From the NCBI GenBank assembly GCA_032821775.1, contig JAVLRN010000008.1, positions 2,294,001 to 2,358,000 of the forward strand: DNA of 64,000 nt. Direction: 5' to 3'. The stretch's first letter is position 1. Each line of letters starts with the position of its first letter. The DNA comes from Sanguinoderma infundibulare (Eukaryota > Basidiomycota > Agaricomycetes > Polyporales > Polyporaceae). Under the pieces are notes generated by a model, which was not told the DNA's origin, did not search any database, and saw only the letters and a program-made list of their open reading frames with translations. This document shows, one piece after another, positions 10,213 to 22,430 of the stretch. The translations under genes and the position numbers were made by a program.

Positions 10213-12699
10213 TTAAAGCATCCGCGCCATCTGCCCAAGGTGGGCAGCCATGTCAGGGTAGGCGTTCATGAACTGCACCTGGGCCTCCGTAGCCTGCAGA
10301 AACGAAACAAGTGTTAGCATCGAGAAGCGATGATAAAGGCGACGATGAGGCAGCAAGACGGGAAACAACACTTACAAACTGGTAGGTCAGCGCGGCGACG
10401 AGCTCAGGCTCGCTCCTCGCGAGCTGGATCTGCTTCTCGAACATCTTCATCGCAATGTCGATCTTGCCCTGCTGCAGGCTCAGCTGCGCCAGTGTCGCGA
10501 CCGCCGCCTCACACTCGGGGTCGACTTCCAGAGCCTCTTGGCAGCACTTCTCCGCCGCCTCGAGATCCTGCCGCCACTGGAAGAGCGAGAGACCCTTGTT
10601 GACCATCGGGAGAACGTTCATCGGAGGCGGCCTGCCAAACAATGGCGTCAGGTCGGAACAGAGTACACACACACCAAGCGAACAGACTTACTTCGCGCGT
10701 TCGATCTCCACCGCGCGATCGAACTTCTCTATGGCGTCCGGGTAGCGCTGCTGATCCAAAAGCAGTTCACCGCTACAGCATCATCAGTCTACCGTCCCAG
10801 AGAAGGCAGCACCGACAGTACGCACTAGTAATTTTGCGGCTCGCTGCGCTCAGGGAACGCCTTGAGCGTCCTCCGGAACGTCGCCATGCTGTTCGCGAGG
10901 TTGCCAGACTTGTACTGCGCGACCGCGAGCTGAATGTGGCTGAACACGAACTTGTCGTCTAGCTCGGTCGACTTCGTGTAGTTCTCGGCCGCCTCCGTGA
11001 ACTCGTTCATGATGAACAGCACCTGCCCGCGGTGGTAATAAATATCCGGGTCCTCCGGGTTGTGCTTGATGGCCTCTTCGAAGCACTCGAATGCCTTCTT
11101 CGGGTCTCCCTGTTCCATCCACACGCTCGCGATCTTGACCCACGTTTGCGTGAGGGAAGGCTGGAGCTCGAGCGACGCCAGAAAGTCCTCCTTCGCGCCC
11201 TCGACCTCAGTCATGAGGAACTTGAACGTGCCGCGGAGGTTCAGGGCTTCCGCCTTGCCGCCGTCCCAAGAGATGCCCTGCTCGATCGCCTCGTTGACGA
11301 GCGTGAAGGCGTGTGCGTAATCGGCCGCGCCGAGCGCCTCGAGCGCGAGGACGAGGGTATTGTCGCCGGTGGTGTGCTTCTCCGGTAGTTCGGGAAGAGG
11401 TCGTGAGCGGAAGGCACCGAAGTACGCTGACGTGAACATGTGGGAAGGGAGCCGCTTCTCGCGGACCTGCGACATGCATGGTTGGCACACGGCGACTAGG
11501 CGAGTTGGCACGCAGAACTCACGGAAAGAATGCCTTGCGCCTTTCCGGTCGCAAGCTTTTTGAGGACCCGTTCGACCGACTCCGAGGCAGACATGTCCTG
11601 GAAATTGTTCAGGATGGCCGCGGCGGTGAAGTCTACGTACGGTTGGTTGGAATGCATGCACCGCAAGAGGGAGCGAAAGAAACGCACCTCGCAAGGCCTC
11701 CTCATATCGCTCAAGCACCTCCAGGGCGGTTGCGCGGCGGTTGAGGGCCTTGACGTATTTTCGATCCAAAGCAAGAGCGGCGCCGCAGTCCTCGACAACC
11801 TTGTCGTGTTGTGGAGGGTTCAGGTTGACATAACACGCGGCGCGGTTGGAGAAGAAGACGGGTTCAGGTTTGGGAGTAACTGCGATTGCACGAGTGTAGA
11901 AATCAATGGCCGTCGGGAACTTGCGCTGCTGGTACGCGGCATTGCCTTTAGCCTTGAGTGATGCGGCAATCCTTGTTCGCTCCTAGGACAGGTAAGGTCC
12001 GGTATAATCTGACGTTTGGCCGATGGGCACTTACTTCTTCTGGAAGAGCAGCGATATCCTCAGCAGTGTACTCCTTGTCCTCTAGAGTGCAAGATCAGTA
12101 TGGTACTCGTCTTACTGCGTTACGTTATATGTTGGACGTTAGACCAAAGCCGTCGCGCGGCAAATACGCATATAGCGCATGGTTGATCTCGTGAAGAGGC
12201 CCACATATCGTGCATTAATGGCGAGAAGGCGAAGTACGCCGTCCGAACCCGCCATACTCCCCGCGATGGCCCTTTGCTACGACGTCAAACAAACGTCCAG
12301 GTGGGTGTCACTTTGACGGGTTCGAGGTCGTGCGAGGGTCGCGATGCGGTGGCTCTTGGGATGCAACGATGCGCGTTACTCACCTTCCTCGGCCGTGGCA
12401 GGCTTCGCCTTCCGTTCCTCGAGGATGGGGCCGTCGTCGTCCTTGACCGTCTTCCGCTTCTTGCTCTTCTTTTTGTCCTTCTTGCCCTCCCCCTTCTCTA
12501 CGTCACCTCCGGGAGCGCGCGAAGTCGAGGCGTAATACGCGACACCGCCGACGGCGACGACAGCGGCAGCAGTGGCGAGCAAGACGGCATGCTTGTGCTC
12601 AGAGACGAAGTTCTGGACGCGCTCGACGACGCCCTGGGACGACGTGGAGGAGGACATGATGGTGGGCGGAGGGATGCGCGTGCTCGGCACACTCGACAT
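10213..12699 (-). CDS. TOM70: Mitochondrial import receptor TOM70
   Basis: Eight exons on the minus strand: 12384-12699, 12035-12081, 11688-11982, 11523-11632, 10826-11466, 10692-10772, 10376-10631, 10213-10293, giving 608 aa (594 from the second Met at 12657). Yeast Tom70 has 617. An N-terminal hydrophobic anchor ([20 protein letters not shown]) is followed by a Lys-rich linker ([17 protein letters not shown]), as expected for an outer-membrane protein with a cytosolic receptor domain. Tetratricopeptide repeats follow, for example [56 protein letters not shown] and [19 protein letters not shown]. The protein binds chaperone-bound precursors for transfer to the TOM pore. Intron 1 (12082-12383, 302 nt) is long for this genome. 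It shares a 178-bp intergenic region with DPH2. Confidence 0.95.
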
Positions 12700-12877
12700 C
12701 TCGCGCCAGAATTTTGGGCCGGCTCTGGCCCTAGTCTAGGGTTCCCGATGACAAAATAACCCTAACCTCGCCCGATCGCCTGTCTGACTCAAAAATCTTG
12801 CGTCGATCGACCTCCAGCTTGCTTGCCGCACGAAAAAGTGGTTAACACTCTCCGCCAGCAGGAGACACGACGGCAGT
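12700..12877. promoter_or_regulatory. Bidirectional promoter region between TOM70 and DPH2
   Basis: The start codons of the divergent TOM70 (-) and DPH2 (+) genes are 178 bp apart, so this short interval must hold both transcription starts. No TATA box or CCAAT motif stands out. Confidence 0.6.
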
Positions 12878-14963
12878 ATGGCAGAAGTGGCCACCTTCTC
12901 CGCGTCGGGGGCAGACGCCATCACCCGAACGATAGATCTGGAGGAAGAGATTCCCGACGCCCTTCCTCCGGATCAGTTCGAGGCCACCTACGACATCGCC
13001 CGCACGACAGAAGAGATCGAGAGAGGAGACTACAAGAGAGTGAGCCCGCCGATTTTGCAGTGAATTATGGACAGTTTTGACCGCCTCTATGGCAGATCGC
13101 GTTACAATTTCCAGACGAACTCCTGCCCCATTCTGTACCGATATTCCGGGCACTCAAGTCCAAGGCGACAGAAGGCAGAGAATTTTACGTTCTCGCAGAT
13201 ACGTCGTATGGAAGGTAGGTCCCACCAATGCTGCACTGTTTTCATCGCTCATCCGGATGCCATGGCAGCTGTTGCGTCGATGAGGTCGCCGCACAACACG
13301 TAGATGCAGACGCATTGGTTCACTACGGTCATGCTTGCATGAGTCAGTGCGTTTGTGCGCGAGGTCGTGTGTCGTTATTATATTCTAACGCTTGATCTAG
13401 GACATCCCGATTGCCCGTCATCTATGTCCTGGGGAGAAAGCCCGTCGACCCATCACATTGTGTTGAAAGCCTCGCACAGGCGGCCGCAAATCTCTCTGCG
13501 AAACAAAGCATACTGCTCAAGTATGATGTGGCCTATGCTCATCAATCTGGTACGGAAGAAATAGTTGTCTCGATTGCAACGTAGCAAACTGACGGTCAAC
13601 CGTTGGCAGATGCAATCATTGAGTCACTGAAGAACAAGCTTCACCCCTCGACACGAATACTACACACACCCCTTCCTTTCATCGCGCAACCCACTGGACA
13701 GCATCGCACACCACACCGGCCCCCAGCAGCTGACGCGGACTCGTCAGCAGAACCTGATGCGGCTCCCGAGAACAGCGCAATCTTGTACATCGGCGGAGAG
13801 AGCCTGACGCTCACAAACCTGCTCCTCACGCATGCATCTTACGAGGTTCGATTCATTTCCCCCGTCCAGGCATGACGAGCCGAGCCGACCGCTCACAAAC
13901 TACATGCCAGGTCTACACATACGACCCCAAGACCCGTCTCGCACGGTTAGAATCCGGGCGCACAAACAAGCTCCTCATGCGCCGCTATGCCCTCGTCCAA
14001 AAGGCCCGAGATGCAGACGTCGTCGGCATCCTCGTCGGCACCCTCGGCGTCGGTCCGTCCCCCTCCTTCTCCACCCTCCCCGTCCCACCTCACTCACCTC
14101 ACCTCACCGCAAACAGCGAACTACCTCCCGCTCATCGCCCACCTGCGCACCATCCTCAAGCGCGCGCACAAGAAGTCGTACACGATCAGCGTCGGGAAGC
14201 TCAACCCCGCCAAGCTCGCCAACTTCCTCGAGGTCGAGGCCTTCGTGCTCGTCGCGTGCCCCGAGAACAGCGTGCTCGACGCCAAGGAGTTCCTCCGGCC
14301 GATCGTGACCCCGTACGAGCTCGAGGTCGCGCTCCAGTCGACGCAGGCCTGGACGGGGCGGTACGTGCTCGACTTCGAGCAGCTCCTGAGTGAGCAGAAG
14401 GAAGGATCGAACGGTATGTATTTCCGTGCTCTTGCGTCCCCCGTCCCCATCTAGAAATAGCTCACGGTTCGGTAATGATTACTGTAGGTGCTGCGGAAGA
14501 TGGAGATGGCGCGGAAGAGTCCGCGGATCCAGACCAGCCCGTATTTTCGCTCGTCAGTGGGAAGTACAGGCACGCGAAGCGCTATGGCGGTAAGACCACT
14601 TTGCCATTCTCCCCCGGGCACCAATTTGGCCCACTGCGAATTGCCTTTTGATGGGTTGCGCTCGCACGCAGGCATGGACGAGATCGCGGCGAACGGAGAT
14701 GGAGATTCGTCGGCAGTTGTCCTCCGCAATCAGGAGAACGCACTGTCGAAGATGAGCGAGAGCGCTGCTGGTACGTACTCCAGTTCTCGTCTTCGCTGAG
14801 GTGTTCAAGTGCTGACATGCCCCGTTCCTTCAAAGCGCAATTCCTCCAACAACGTACATACCGCGGGCTCGAGACTCGCATCGGCCAGGACGCGCCGAGC
14901 TTGCTCGAGCAAGGCCGAAGCGGCATCGCGCGAGGGTACGGTGACGATCACCGTGAAGGTTGA
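12878..14963 (+). CDS. DPH2: Diphthamide biosynthesis protein 2 (Dph2)
   Basis: Ten exons: 12878-13039, 13095-13213, 13269-13346, 13401-13549, 13610-13845, 13911-14052, 14117-14413, 14488-14589, 14672-14770, 14836-14963; all phases agree and give 503 aa. Recognisable stretches are [28 protein letters not shown] and [20 protein letters not shown], followed by [40 protein letters not shown] and [10 protein letters not shown]. These match the Dph1/Dph2 fold. With Dph1, Dph2 forms the radical [4Fe-4S] enzyme that transfers the aminocarboxypropyl group of SAM to a histidine of elongation factor 2, the first step of diphthamide synthesis in the cytosol. The SCC and GHAC cysteines are in the usual cluster region. 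The acceptor-proximal YRGLETRIG near the C-terminus is also typical. Confidence 0.93.
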
Positions 14964-15188
14964 GTTGACGTTCTAAAGAGTGCGCCAGCAGTAGTACGGA
15001 GCCGGAGACAGACTTCGGAATCCAAAATGTATTAGTACACAGTACATGCGTAAACGGGTGGGGGGATGTACACCAGAATACACAGATCATAACGATACGT
15101 CAAAGCAATGCGAAGGCGGAGGACAGCGGAGGGTAAAGCACAGCAGCGCGCTGAGGTGGCGGTTATAACGTACAGAGCGCCAGATAAT

Positions 15189-16874
15189 CTACAGCCGCCA
15201 CCTGCGCTCACCGGGAGCAAGCCGCTTGTTCTGGTAAATATAGAACAGCCGGAGGGACATGACGAGGATGGCGCCTGCGATGAGGAAGCCGGCGTTCGTG
15301 AAGTGGCCCGTCGGGAATCCGGGTGCTTCGGAATCCTTGTAGATGTATATTCCTGCCGGCACATTAGCGCCATCGACGTCGCGGTCAACATGACATGACT
15401 TTACCGATGATTTGGCCAAGTTGCCCAAACGCGACATTCAACGGGATCGCCAGCGTGGCGGCGCCCGTGCTCCTCAGGTTCGCCGTCAACCAACTCAGCG
15501 TACACGGAATGCATGCGAATGCAAAGGACAGCGCGAAGCACAAGAACACGTAACGTGCGACGAACGCGTCCGAGGGCAGTGCACCTGTTGGATGGCGAGG
15601 TGAGCTGGCGAGCACGGAACAGAAGCTTCGCGGGAGCCATACCTTGCACGATGTAGCTCGCCCCAGCTATGAGCATCGAGAAGAACGTCGCCATCGCCCT
15701 CACCTCGTACTTGTCCGCGATCCACGACACCGCGACCGTCACTACGAAGCCGACCGCGTAAGGAGGTACAGTGAAGAGCTGTGCGTCCAGGCCCCCGAAC
15801 CCCAAGCCGGCCACGATGGTCGGCGCGAACAGAGAATTGCTCGAGAACGGGACCGAGATCGAGATGAACGCGATGTAGTGAGCGTACAGGCGCCAGTCCA
15901 CGAGCGTCGCCTTCGCCTCCTCCCACTTAATCCTGTCGCTCCCGAGCGACGCGACGCCCTTGATGCGCTCCGTCTCGAGCTCCCGCTCCGCGTCCGACAG
16001 CCACGAAACCGTCTCGGGGTAGTCGGGGAAGAAGACCGCGCAGAGAATCGCGGCGAAGCACGAGGGCGCGCCCTCGATGAGGAAGAGCCAGCGCCAGGCC
16101 TCGAGTCCGTGCACCATATTCAGGTGCTTCCCGATCCCAAAAGCGATCGCGCCTCCGAAGGCGCCCCCCAAGGACGAGCAGGCGACGATGAGAGCGATGC
16201 GAACCGCGCGCTCCTCTGGGCGGTACCAGAACGTGATTACGTAGACCAGTCCGGGGAATAAGCCTGATTCGAACGCCCCGAGGAAGAAGCGGACGGCGAC
16301 AAGGCTACTAAAGTTCTTCACGGCGGCGAGGAGTATGGTCATAGCGCCCCAGCAGAACATCATGAGCGCCATCCAACGCGAGGGCCGGAACTTCCTGAGC
16401 ATATAGTTGTACGGCGTCTGGATGATGGTGAACGCTACGATGAAGATCATGAGCGCGACGAGGTACTGCTTGTTCGAGATCTTCAGAGTCTGCACGAGGG
16501 AGTCGCCCTGTTCGCGGTTGAGCACCTTCGCGTTGCCCTGTACAGCAGGCCTGGTAAGTATGGTGGCAAAAGAAAGTGCCCGGCGGAAGCATGCTCACGA
16601 TGTTCGATTTATCGATGAACAATAGCAAGTGCATAATCATCGCCACGGGAATGATATGCATATCGATCCGCCTTACTAGCCTGCGGCCATGCACGGTCAG
16701 CAATCCATTCAACGAACGCGCACCAATCACTACCACACTATCAGTTCAAACGCACCTCCGTTCTGCCGCCTTGTCCACCACATACTCCGAATTCGAGCCC
16801 TTGCTCGACACAGAATCCGTAGCCGAGAGAGGCGGCTTCTCGACGTCTCCAACAATATTCGTTGGACTGTCCAT
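15189..16874 (-). CDS. MFS transporter, anion:cation symporter (allantoate permease-like) family
   Basis: Exons on the minus strand: 16756-16874, 16599-16680, 15643-16537, 15405-15584, 15189-15352, giving 479 aa with consistent GT-AG phases. The hydrophilic N-terminus leads into LVRRIDMHIIPVAMIMHLLL and FIDKSNIGNAKV, the hallmark of the Dal5/Tna1-type family. Further segments include IQTPYNYMLRKFRPSRWM, AVRFFLGAFESGLFPGLVYV (the conserved R-x-x-x-G-x-x-E motif) and GWWRWLFLIEG-like EAWRWLFLIEGAPSCF. About twelve membrane spans are predicted by eye. Such proteins import carboxylates, allantoate, nicotinate, biotin or peptides at the plasma membrane. Substrate cannot be told. Convergent with DPH2. 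Confidence 0.9.
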
Positions 16875-18327
16875 CGTCAAGCGACTTCCCTGATATTGTG
16901 CGGGCATTTACGAGCCGTAAATCGAGCTGAAGGTGGGTACGTGAGCGATCGAACAGCGGTGCAAGAAGTGGCACCGTGGACGGTGAAGGGAGTGGGGTCC
17001 GCTCGCTTAACAATCTTCGGCCGCACTAGTCATATAAATACGCCATACCCCCCCGGTGCTTAGATGATCCCAAAGCAGGTCATCGTTCCCGGTCAAGTTA
17101 TACGAACCTAAGCGCTGCGAAACGCATGGCGTACGGCGAGGGCTTCTGAACACATCATCACCATCTTTTTATTAGTGATCCCTGGAAGCTATAACAAACG
17201 TGGCTCGCTTCTCCCACCTTCAGATATCCGTGCTTTCAAAACAGCATGGGGCCAAATCCGGCGAAGTTGCGTCTAAGTTGCGTCGGCCTACACGATGTCC
17301 GCGGCAAGCCGGGGGCCGAGAATATTCGTTGGTCCAACGGGGGGAACACAAGAAAGGTTTGGTGAGTCCAATCGGCCAGGGTTGCGCCTGCAATTTGGCG
17401 CCGCGCTTGGTTCTCCCCTAGATGGACTTGGGCGGCCAACTTGTCCTATGTGGGGAGTCGCGTGTGTCGGAAATAGGGGACGAAAGTATCGTTAGAGTAT
17501 ATTCAGTATCAAGCAGCGTAAAAGAGTGCCTTGATTCACAACGCAGCCACGATCAGAAAACGGAAGGCCAGACGGCTAGAGGAAGGGAGATTCAGGGATG
17601 AACACGAGCCAGGACTGTGGGTGTCGTGTGAGAGCGGCTGGAAATCATGGCCGGGCCAGGAGATCACCCGGCTATCTGGTGAGTACGACAGTTGCTAGTG
17701 TGCATATATGCACTCACTGGCCTTGTAGCATATGGCAATCGGTGATAGGCGCGCCCTGAGGATTCCGAGGCGAGGTTGGCAGGCTTCGAAGTTGACGCGA
17801 CTACTTGGGGACAGTTGGTAGTGGGAGTCGCTGGGGTGGAGGGGCACACGCATTTTCTCGAGGAATTTGTGGGGTGCCTGTATATGCGTTCTGAATGTTG
17901 TGATGGCTTCTCGACAAACATTATGCACGGCGTTAATGATGATTGTCAAGTCCTGGGGGAGCCGAACGTGCTGCGATAGCGCTGATTGCCCAACGAAGCT
18001 TTTTCCAAAGTCAGTGACGAACGCGGAAGGGGAGAAGCAATAGACCGAAAACTTGCCTTGCCATTGGCATCGCCTAGCAGGCCGTGTGTTCTGAGGGTTT
18101 TCCAAAATCCCCAGGAATTGGGCTGAAGTGCGATAACTCCGGAAATCGCGAGTAGGGTAACACGCAACTAAACACTGGAAGCGCACATCGCAACCCTGTT
18201 CTTGAACCACCCAGGAACTGAAGAGGAGAGATATGCGATGCGAGAACGACATGGATACCGGAGAGGAGAGTAATAGGATTATAACACGGTATATTATACG
18301 ACCTGGAAGGGGCAGGTCAAGGTATAG
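16875..18327. other. Intergenic stretch, no supported gene
   Basis: The longest open frame is a 185-codon minus-strand run (17695-18252) without motif, splice signal or typical codon pattern; I treat it as chance. The left end should hold the MFS gene promoter. No repeat was seen. Confidence 0.5.
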
Positions 18328-18797
18328 TCAAATAAAAGTAGTGACGGAACGGACCTTGGGAGCCAAACTAACGATCTTTCCCCACCCCTTCATACGGAGA
18401 TCTGCACTGACGACCCCACCAATGCGCGTGCCAAGCATCTCGCGCTTGTTGTTCAGGAGCACGGCAGCGTTGTCGTCGAACCGGATGAAACGGCCGTCTG
18501 GACGGCGGACCGCCTTCCGTGTGCGGACAATCACGGCGCGGCGAATGTCCCCCTGGCGGACCTTGGGTGCGGAGGCAGAGGCTTGGCCAGAAATGGGGCG
18601 AGCACGCTTGACGACGCAGACGATCTCGTCGCCGACGCTGCCCCAGCCGTTGTTGACCTTTTGCTTGAGGACGTTGACACACTCGACGAGGAGCGCCCCA
18701 GAGTTGTCTATGACCTGTCGAGCGCGGAGTTTGAGCACGAGCAAGAAAAAGAAACAAGTAGAGAACATGCATTGAGAGTGCCTTTGAGGCCGATCAT
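18328..18797 (-). CDS. MRPL38: Mitochondrial large-subunit ribosomal protein uL14m
   Basis: Two exons: 18771-18797 (9 codons, MIGLKGTLN) and 18328-18714, giving 137 aa; the yeast homologue Mrpl38 has 138. The body shows the uL14 signature: [64 protein letters not shown] and [14 protein letters not shown]. uL14 contacts the subunit interface of the mitoribosome. The only junction that restores the expected start VIDNSGA is an intron 18715-18770 beginning GCATGT and ending ACAG, a GC-AG intron. Alternative GT donors give wrong frames. The last residues after LAPKV may be altered if a further intron exists. Confidence 0.88.
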
Positions 18798-19032
18798 GGG
18801 TCGTCTGTGGGTGGAGGGAGGGAGCAAGGGACGGGTTGGCGTCGACCTGGCACTAATTGAATTATGCACTTAAATTACCAGATAAGATGTGCGATATGCC
18901 AAATGCGGCCTCGTGGCGAGGTGATCTGTGGGCGCTTGACTGCCTGTTCTGCTTGGCCGTGGACTAGACGGTCTCCTGGTCTCCCCGATTGCCGTCTGAT
19001 TCCGCCTCCTCGTCCTCTGCAAGGCATACAAA

Positions 19033-21644
19033 ATGTCAAGCCGTCGGGGAAGCTCGACAGTGCTGCTCCCGTCGGGACAAAGTGTTGCAACCTTCACAAA
19101 GCACAGCGCGGACGATGAAGGGCTTCCGCATGCAACCAAGAAGTACGTCACTCCAGACACTCCCGGTCGAGGACTGGAATACGATCCTTGTCGATCATAG
19201 GACCATGGCGGATCATCTCCGCAAATACGAGGCCTTGTATGTCTTGCTTTGCTCCTCATTTCCCAATCCTGATCCGCGGCGCGCGTGTAGGTTTAACTTG
19301 ACCCCGCAACGAATGCGCATGATCGTGGAGGCATTCAAGGACTCGTTAGAGCTTGGTCTCGCAAAGTATGGTCAGGTCGTGGTGAGTACTTGCCTTAGAA
19401 TGCTATCAAGTTAATACCCATAATGTCCGTCCAACGGTAGCCCATGATTCCAACATACGTCTTCGGATGGCCAACTGGTCAAGAGTCAGGAAACTTCCTT
19501 GCCGTTGACTTGGGTGAGTTTATCCTTTTGGCATCCCACATACTACGCATTCGCCCTATGTGGTCATACAAGTCGCCTCGCGCGCGGAAACTCTCCTTCC
19601 GAGTATGCTTGGTACCGTTTCGTGTCCGAAGCGCTGTCCCCGGCGCATTGTACCTTTGCGCGCGCCGGACCAGTGGCTACAGACCGGCTATATGCGAGCG
19701 TCATGACAGCATATAGCGCTTTACATTATTCCGTGAACGCGCCGAATTTTCTTTCGACGCCTATTTCATGGTACCATGGCCGCGGCCCAACTGAATGGAA
19801 CACTTAATGAATTTCTTCATTCCTGTAAGCTTAGTTGAGGGCTCCAGGTCTCATGATCACCGTGATGCGCTTGCGTCATAGCCTCAGAGCCTCTCGCTGG
19901 ACGTACCAACCTCCCCAGGCTTTCCCACTGACATGCCGGAACCCGTGAAATTGAGACCTTGATCAAGGGACTCGAGCTCTCTGTTATAGTCGACTATATA
20001 CGCAAAGGATGTCGGGCGGGGGACGCGCGTGGCGACCGGCGCGCTGGTCACTGTGCATTTGTTTGGCCGTTCAAGCACCGATGTTAATGAACGCCAAAAC
20101 TCATTCAATTTTCTTCGCAGGTGGTACGAACCTACGTGTCTGTCTTGTCACCCTTGAGGGGAAAGGCAAGTTCGAAATCACACAAGCCAAGTACCGTCTC
20201 TCCGAGGAGCAGAAGCAGGACGAGGGACAGAAACTTTTCGACTTCTGTGGAGAGTGCTTGAAGGCCTTCGTCGATGCAAACCAGGACTCGGGCCTTATCC
20301 CGAAAGGCTGCATCCTTCCTCTCGGTTTCACGGTGCGTTGAGCGCTCGTCATCTCGCATCGCACCGTATGCTCAATCTTACCGTAGTTCTCCTATCCATG
20401 CTCGTATGTTGTCCGATCGGCACACCTCGATTCCAACTCACGTCTTCGTTTAGACAAGATCGCATCGACCACGGCGTGCTCATCCGGTGGACGAAGGGTT
20501 TCGGTGCGCCAAACACTGAAGGCCATAACGTCGTCGAAATGTTCCGTAAATCTCTCGCGAAGCACGTACGCGATTACTTTGATGTTTCATTTACTGTTCG
20601 TTAGCTTACCTGAGCCTCCTGCAGTCCGTGCCTGCCGAGATTGTCGCACTCACGTGTGACACAACTGGCACACTCATCGCGTCGCACTACGTTAACCCCA
20701 AGACGCGCATCGCGTGTATTTTCGGCACGGGTTGTAATGCGGCCTACATGGAGAAGGTGAAGGACATCCCCAAGATCGCCAACCTCGGCATCGACCCCGA
20801 ATCCGAGATGGCCATCAACTGCGAATGGGTAAGCCCCCCAACTCTTTCAGTTGCTACACCGTGGTTGATGAACAGTGCGATTGCATAGGGTGCGTTCGAT
20901 TCGTTCGAGCATGAGAACCTGCCCCGGACAAAGTACGACCAGATCATCGATGAGGCCTCCAACAAGCCTGGTGAGCAGGCGTTCGAGAAGCTTATCTCCG
21001 GGCGATACCTCGGCGAGATCATGCGGCTCATCATCTGTGAGCTCATCGACGAGGGTGTCCTGTTCTTGGGTCAGAACACGTACAAGATCGAGATCCCGTA
21101 CTCATTCGACACCGCGTTCCTGTCCCTCATGGAGATGGACCCGACGGACGAGCTGTTGATGATCATCGGTATCTTCAACCACTTCTTCGCCCTCGAGACG
21201 ACACTCGCGGAGCGCCAGTTTTTCCGCGCTCTGGCGAAACTTGTCGGACGTCGGGCCGCGCGCCTTAGCGCCTGTGGCATCGCCGCGATCGTGAGCAAGA
21301 TGGGCTACCTCGAGCAGGGCTGTGCGGTCGGTGCGGATGGATCCCTGTACAACGTCCGTAACCCTTTATTTTGTGTCTGCTGGCGAGTTTAACGGACATG
21401 CACGCAATCAGAAATACCCCATGTTCCCGGAGCGTGTACACGAGGGCCTGTTCGACATCTTCGGCGAGAAGGGAAAGTAAGCGACTCCCGTTCTGCCTGC
21501 TCCCCCCAAGTCGCCTGTGTGCTGACATGCATGCTTAGGAACATCGTCACCTACCGTGCAGAGGACGGCAGCGGTATCGGTAGCGCCATTGTCGCCGCGA
21601 TGACCAAGGTCCGCAAGGACGCCCAGATTTACCCCAACCTATGA
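19033..21644 (+). CDS. Hexokinase
   Basis: Eleven exons: 19033-19142, 19201-19236, 19291-19381, 19441-19513, 20121-20332, 20387-20403, 20454-20565, 20625-20828, 20889-21353, 21412-21476, 21539-21644; all in phase, 496 aa. Motifs: AVDLGGTNLRVCLVT (ATP phosphate-1, about residues 99-113), LPLGFTFSYPC (sugar loop), ALTCDTTGTLIASHY with the catalytic Asp near residue 229, and FGTGCNAAYME, SKMGYLEQGCAVGADGSLY and GIGSAIVAAM near the C-terminus. It phosphorylates glucose and other hexoses in the cytosol and in some fungi also acts in glucose repression. The N-terminal exon (MSSRRGSSTVLLPSG) is inferred from phase and is less certain than the core; an alternative start is MADHLRKYEAL. The intron 19514-20120 is 607 nt, and exon 6 is only 17 nt. 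Confidence 0.95.
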
Positions 21645-22430
21645 GCGCCCCCCTTGGACGTCCACAGCCTGTCCGGTGACCGGTCTCCTTGAGAAGGAAG
21701 AGATTCTTCGCGGGTACGGAGGAGGAATTAAACGGAATTGCATATATCAATACAGTGTACCCGTACTGCGCGAGTCCGACCTTGTACAACCACATGGCAC
21801 CTCATCCTGTACGTACTACGTATGATAGAAGGACGTTTTACGACGTCCGTGTACCAACGCACTGTTTAACACTCTGTCGAGGGAGGCCCTTGCCACCGGC
21901 ACAGCGTTTGCGGTTGGGCGCAGTGTAGTGCCGCGTCAAAATTCGCCCCTACAGCAGGCGGAACGGCACATACCTCATGCCTGCGCACATTCGTCGCTCG
22001 TTGTGCGTACGCGACTTGCGACTCGGACGGGCGAATTTACGAAATGCTCTCCTTATGTGGGCGATATACTGAGTAATAATCAAAATTCAGGCCTTGTAGC
22101 GACAAGTGGGGGTCTACGCGGGGTTTTGCTGCCAAGTTGGCCCGTATGAGCTGAAGTCATGCACCGCTTTTCGACATGTTGCAAACCTAGACTGTAGAGA
22201 GAGCATGATTGACGCAAGTTCTCGGAGGGACCGTGCTGAACGACATGTCGAGGCGTCGTCAAGAAATCGACAAGCGTTGAGATCGAGTCCTCCCGACAAG
22301 TGTCGCCAGTGACTTGCAACTCTTCGTCGCAGCGCCCGATTCTGTTGAAGTTCGGGGGGAGCCACTGAGCTCTGCAAACGCATAAAGAGCAAAAGTACAT
22401 GCGAAACGAGGTATATAAACTGCGTGATGA
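21645..22430. other. Intergenic stretch between hexokinase and duplicated membrane-protein relic
   Basis: No gene supported on either strand. The first part is the hexokinase 3' UTR. Short open frames at 22080-22473 overlap in several frames and have no motif. Confidence 0.5.

Noticed and set aside
17695..18252. 185-codon minus-strand open frame
   Set aside because: No motif, no splice context, no codon pattern like the neighbours and no duplicate; a chance frame is more likely.
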